From contig JAJYGS010000096.1 in NCBI GenBank assembly GCA_021785055.1, positions 1 to 7,107 on the forward strand: DNA of 7,107 nt, given 5' to 3'. A model generated the notes under the pieces. That model was given only the letters and a program-made list of their open reading frames with translations, was not told the DNA's origin and did no database searches. This DNA comes from Nitrospirota bacterium. GTDB lineage: Bacteria > Nitrospirota > JACRHJ01. Shown in pieces: positions 4,651 through 7,107 of the stretch (positions are counted from its first letter, which is position 1; every line of letters starts with the position of its first letter). A program made the translations under genes and the position numbers.

Positions 4651-5883
4651 ATGGGCCTGCCGCTCGACGGTAAAGAGATTATCCTTGGGGTTACCGGCGG
4701 CATAGCCGCATACAAGTCCTGCGAGCTGGTAAGGGGCCTGCGCGAAAACGGCGCGAAGGTCAGCGTCGTTATGACGGAGGCCGCATGCAGGTTCGTCTCG
4801 CCGCTTACGTTCGCCGCGCTCTCCGGCAGGGACGTGGAGACCGACCTCTTCGCCTCGCGCGGCCCGATGCCGCATATCGATATGACCGCCAGGGCGGATG
4901 CGTTCGTCGTCGCCCCGGCCACGGCCAATATCATCGGCAAGGCCGCAAACGGCATCGCGGACGATTTGCTCTCCACCATGCTCATGGCCGCGAAGTGTCC
5001 GATCCTCTTCGCCCCGGCGATGAACTGCCGGATGTTCGAGAGTCCGGCGCTGCAAGACAACTTAAAAATATTAAGAGACCGGGGCGTTATTTTTGTCGGG
5101 CCGGAGGAAGGCCCGATGGCCTGCAACGAATTCGGCCTGGGGAGAATGAGCGAGCCTGCGGATATTCTGCGGGCGGCCATTTCGCTGTTTCGGGAGAAGA
5201 CGCTTTCTGGCGTCAGGGTGCTGGTGAGCGCCGGGCCGACATTTGAGGACCTCGATCCGGTGCGGTTCGTCGGGAACCGCTCCACGGGCAGGATGGGCTT
5301 CGCCGTGGCAAAAGAGGCGCTTTCCCGCGGCGCCCAGGTTACGCTGATATACGGGCCTACCGCCCTTGTCCCGCCTTCGGGCGTAAAGGCAATAGCCGTC
5401 CGTTCTACCAGGGAGATGGCGAAGGCGGCGCTTGAAGCTTTCGGGGACGCGGATATGGCTATTATGGCCGCCGCCGTTTCGGACTTCGCCCCTGCGGAAT
5501 ATTCCGCCTCCAAGATTAAAAAAGGCGGGCATGAAAATTATTCGTTGAAGCTGGTTAAAACTCCTGATATATTAAGTGCCTTTGGAAAAGAAAAGAAAAA
5601 GGGGCAGGTGGTTGTCGGTTTCGCCGCGGAGACGGACGACGCCGGGCCGAACGCTCTCAAGAAACTAAAAGAAAAGAACGCCGATATTATCGCGGCGAAT
5701 ATTATTGGAGAGAACACGGGTTTCGGCTGCCTGACAAACAGGCTTTACATATACGACAAAAAAGGGCTTGTAAGGGATACGGGGCTTGTATCGAAAGACG
5801 AGGCCGCGGGCCGGCTTCTGGACATGGCCGCCGGACTTTTGCAGTTGAAGGAAATCAAATCGAAAGGGAGAACAGCAAAATGA
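4651..5883 (+). CDS. coaBC: Bifunctional phosphopantothenoylcysteine decarboxylase/phosphopantothenate-cysteine ligase
   Basis: This 410-residue fusion enzyme carries out two steps of coenzyme A synthesis: CTP-dependent joining of cysteine to phosphopantothenate (CoaB), then FMN-dependent decarboxylation (CoaC). The CoaC part comes first. GVTGGIAAYKS (13-23) is the flavin-binding start, His75 in MPHIDM is the catalytic histidine, PAMN (122-125) holds the substrate-binding Asn125, and Cys158 in GPMACNEFG is the reductive cysteine. These numbers coincide with the well-studied E. coli enzyme. The CoaB part begins near 186 and shows SAGPTFEDLDPVRFVGNRSTGRMG (193-216), AAAVSDFAP (273-281), SKIKK (287-291) and VGFAAETD (322-329). 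Both domains look intact. The start has GAGGA about 10 nt upstream, inside the rpoZ end. The stop TGA overlaps the metK ATG as ATGA, so the two genes are translationally coupled. Confidence 0.95.
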   Translation: MGLPLDGKEIILGVTGGIAAYKSCELVRGLRENGAKVSVVMTEAACRFVSPLTFAALSGRDVETDLFASRGPMPHIDMTARADAFVVAPATANIIGKAANGIADDLLSTMLMAAKCPILFAPAMNCRMFESPALQDNLKILRDRGVIFVGPEEGPMACNEFGLGRMSEPADILRAAISLFREKTLSGVRVLVSAGPTFEDLDPVRFVGNRSTGRMGFAVAKEALSRGAQVTLIYGPTALVPPSGVKAIAVRSTREMAKAALEAFGDADMAIMAAAVSDFAPAEYSASKIKKGGHENYSLKLVKTPDILSAFGKEKKKGQVVVGFAAETDDAGPNALKKLKEKNADIIAANIIGENTGFGCLTNRLYIYDKKGLVRDTGLVSKDEAAGRLLDMAAGLLQLKEIKSKGRTAK

Positions 5884-7031
5884 GCAGAGTAAACTACCTC
5901 TTCACCTCTGAGTCCGTAACCGAAGGGCATCCGGACAAGATAGCCGACCAGATATCCGACGCCATTCTCGATGCGATAATAAAGGACGACCCTGACGCGA
6001 GAGTGGCGTGCGAGACGCTTGTCACCACCGGCATGGCCGTCGTCGCCGGCGAGATAACCACCAGCACCTACGCCCACATCCCGGACATCGTCCGGGGCAC
6101 GATAAAGGACATCGGCTACACACGCGCCAAGTACGGCTTCGACTACGAAACCTGCGCCGTCCTTACGGCCATCGACAGGCAGTCCCCGGACATCGCGATG
6201 GGCGTTGACGTGGGCGGCGCGGGCGACCAGGGGCTGATGTTCGGCTTCGCCTGCAACGAGACGCCGGAGCTTATGCCGCTCCCGATAATGCTCGCCCACA
6301 AGCTCACGAGGAAGCTCGCCGAGGTCCGCAAGAACGACATCCTTCCATACTTAAGGCCCGACGGCAAATCCCAGGTCACGGTGGAATACAGGGACAGCAA
6401 GCCGTACAAAGTGGGCACGGTAGTAATATCCACCCAGCACAGCCCGGATATAACCCTGAAAGAGCTGCGCGAGGACATTGTCGAGAAGGTCATAAAGCCG
6501 GTCATCCCGAAGGAGCTTTTAGACCAGGAAGACATCGTATACCATATAAACCCGACGGGCAGGTTCGTCATAGGCGGGCCGCAGGGCGACACGGGCCTTA
6601 CCGGCAGGAAGATAATCGTGGACAGCTACGGCGGGGTAGGGAGCCACGGCGGCGGCGCGTTCTCCGGCAAGGACCCGTCGAAGGTAGACCGCTCCGCGTC
6701 GTACATGGCGCGCTATATCGCCAAGAACCTTGTCGCCGCCGGGATATGCGATCGCTGTGAAGTTCAGCTCGCATATGCCATCGGCGTTGCGGAGCCGGTG
6801 TCGATACTTGTTGACACGTACAAGACCGGGAAGATACCGCAGGAGCAGATTGTCAAGCTCGTAAGAGACCATTTCGACATGACGCCTGCGGGTATAATAA
6901 AATCTCTCGACCTCAGAAGGCCCATATTCAAGCAGACCGCGGCGTACGGGCACTTCGGCAGGACGGAGCCGAGCTTTACATGGGAGAGGACGGACGCGGC
7001 AAAGTCGCTTAAGAAGGAGGCCGGCATATAA
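5880..7031 (+). CDS. metK: S-adenosylmethionine synthetase (methionine adenosyltransferase)
   Basis: This 383-residue bacterial-type MAT makes SAM from methionine and ATP, releasing phosphate and pyrophosphate. Landmarks are TEGHPDKIADQISDAILD (14-31) with the active-site His17, the family motif GAGDQG (113-118), PTGRFVIGGPQGDTGLTGRK (225-244), and the glycine-rich phosphate-binding loop GGGAFSGKDPSKVDRS (257-272). A typical ending, RPIFKQTAAYGHFGR (347-361), follows. Length and motif order are normal. GGGAG at 5866-5870 sits 9 nt before the ATG. The start overlaps the coaBC stop by 4 nt and the stop overlaps the next ATG by 1 nt, so translation is likely coupled on both sides. No SAM riboswitch can fit, because the upstream sequence is coding. 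Pairing with an SAH hydrolase places it in the activated methyl cycle. Confidence 0.97.
   Translation: MSRVNYLFTSESVTEGHPDKIADQISDAILDAIIKDDPDARVACETLVTTGMAVVAGEITTSTYAHIPDIVRGTIKDIGYTRAKYGFDYETCAVLTAIDRQSPDIAMGVDVGGAGDQGLMFGFACNETPELMPLPIMLAHKLTRKLAEVRKNDILPYLRPDGKSQVTVEYRDSKPYKVGTVVISTQHSPDITLKELREDIVEKVIKPVIPKELLDQEDIVYHINPTGRFVIGGPQGDTGLTGRKIIVDSYGGVGSHGGGAFSGKDPSKVDRSASYMARYIAKNLVAAGICDRCEVQLAYAIGVAEPVSILVDTYKTGKIPQEQIVKLVRDHFDMTPAGIIKSLDLRRPIFKQTAAYGHFGRTEPSFTWERTDAAKSLKKEAGI
7014..7020 (+). promoter_or_regulatory. Strong ribosome-binding site for ahcY inside metK
   Basis: AAGGAGG lies within the last metK codons, 10 nt before the ahcY ATG. It is the strongest Shine-Dalgarno in the cluster and supports independent re-initiation on ahcY. 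Confidence 0.7.
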
Positions 7032-7107
7032 TGGAATTCGACGTCAAAGACCTGGGACTTGCGGACAAGGGAAAGCTCCGGATAGAATGGGCGAACCAGA
7101 ACATGCC
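7031..7107 (+). CDS. ahcY: Adenosylhomocysteinase (SAH hydrolase), N-terminal part, cut by window end
   Basis: Only the first 25 codons are present, reading MEFDVKDLGLADKGKLRIEW and then ANQNMP with the last codon incomplete. The pattern D-x-K-D-L-x-L-A-D-x-G-K-x-x-I-E-W-A-x-x-x-M-P is the conserved N-terminus of S-adenosylhomocysteine hydrolases, which split SAH into adenosine and homocysteine and so relieve product inhibition of methyltransferases. The NAD-binding domain lies outside the window, so completeness cannot be judged. Its ATG shares one base with the metK TAA (TAATG). Adjacency to metK is functionally sensible: one makes SAM, the other clears the product of its use. Confidence 0.85.
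   Translation, partial: MEFDVKDLGLADKGKLRIEWANQNM

Noticed and set aside
4315..5055. Long minus-strand open frames opposite rpoZ, coaBC, yicC and metK
   Set aside because: They lie wholly antisense to clearly recognised genes, show no family motifs, and are expected in GC-rich coding DNA.
5800..5880. SAM riboswitch upstream of metK
   Set aside because: The region is the coding end of coaBC, overlapping metK. No leader exists in which an aptamer could sit.

Overview
The window is an ordinary bacterial chromosome segment of housekeeping genes. It carries a repeat-littered intergenic stretch and a six-gene co-directional cluster that runs off the right edge. GC content looks moderately high and genes are tightly packed. 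Ribosome-binding sites are mostly good GGAGG-type, but two genes start with TTG. The order yicC-gmk-rpoZ-coaBC is a widespread bacterial arrangement. A Cys-type LipM octanoyltransferase, a MEMO-family protein, and metK followed by an S-adenosylhomocysteine hydrolase would suit an anaerobic or deep-branching lineage (Desulfobacterota, Nitrospirota or a candidate phylum). That placement is a guess; nothing here fixes the taxon.

Left part (1-1631): the 3' end of an OsmC-family gene (+) converges on a complete MEMO/AmmeMemoRadiSam-B-family gene (-). The region between them holds an in-frame remnant copy of the MEMO gene's own C-terminal codons, which overlaps the OsmC stop. About 530 bp without a gene follow (1100-1631). 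They contain the MEMO promoter, two TGTCATTC...GAATCC dispersed repeats, 2.6 copies of a 70-bp tandem repeat and a perfect 8-bp-stem palindrome.

Centre (1632-2562): lipM (-) diverges from yicC (+). The 79 bp between their start codons hold a strong sigma70-type promoter for yicC. A weaker opposing promoter for lipM appears to use the same TTGACAA box as its -35, and would give a nearly leaderless lipM transcript.

Right part (2563-7107): yicC (RNase), gmk (GMP to GDP), rpoZ (RNA polymerase omega with a long acidic tail), coaBC (coenzyme A synthesis), metK (SAM synthesis) and ahcY (SAH hydrolysis, partial). Joints are tight: yicC/gmk overlap by 8 nt, coaBC/metK by 4 nt, and metK/ahcY by 1 nt. 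The one break is the 188-bp gmk-rpoZ gap, which holds a third TGTCATTC element forming a long inverted repeat that could end or attenuate transcription, plus a weak candidate promoter. The cluster joins growth-linked nucleotide, transcription and cofactor functions, and metK-ahcY form two steps of the activated methyl cycle.

I found no defence, mobile or secondary-metabolism system. The worthwhile oddities are the duplicated MEMO tail, the repeats, and the shared-box divergent promoters.
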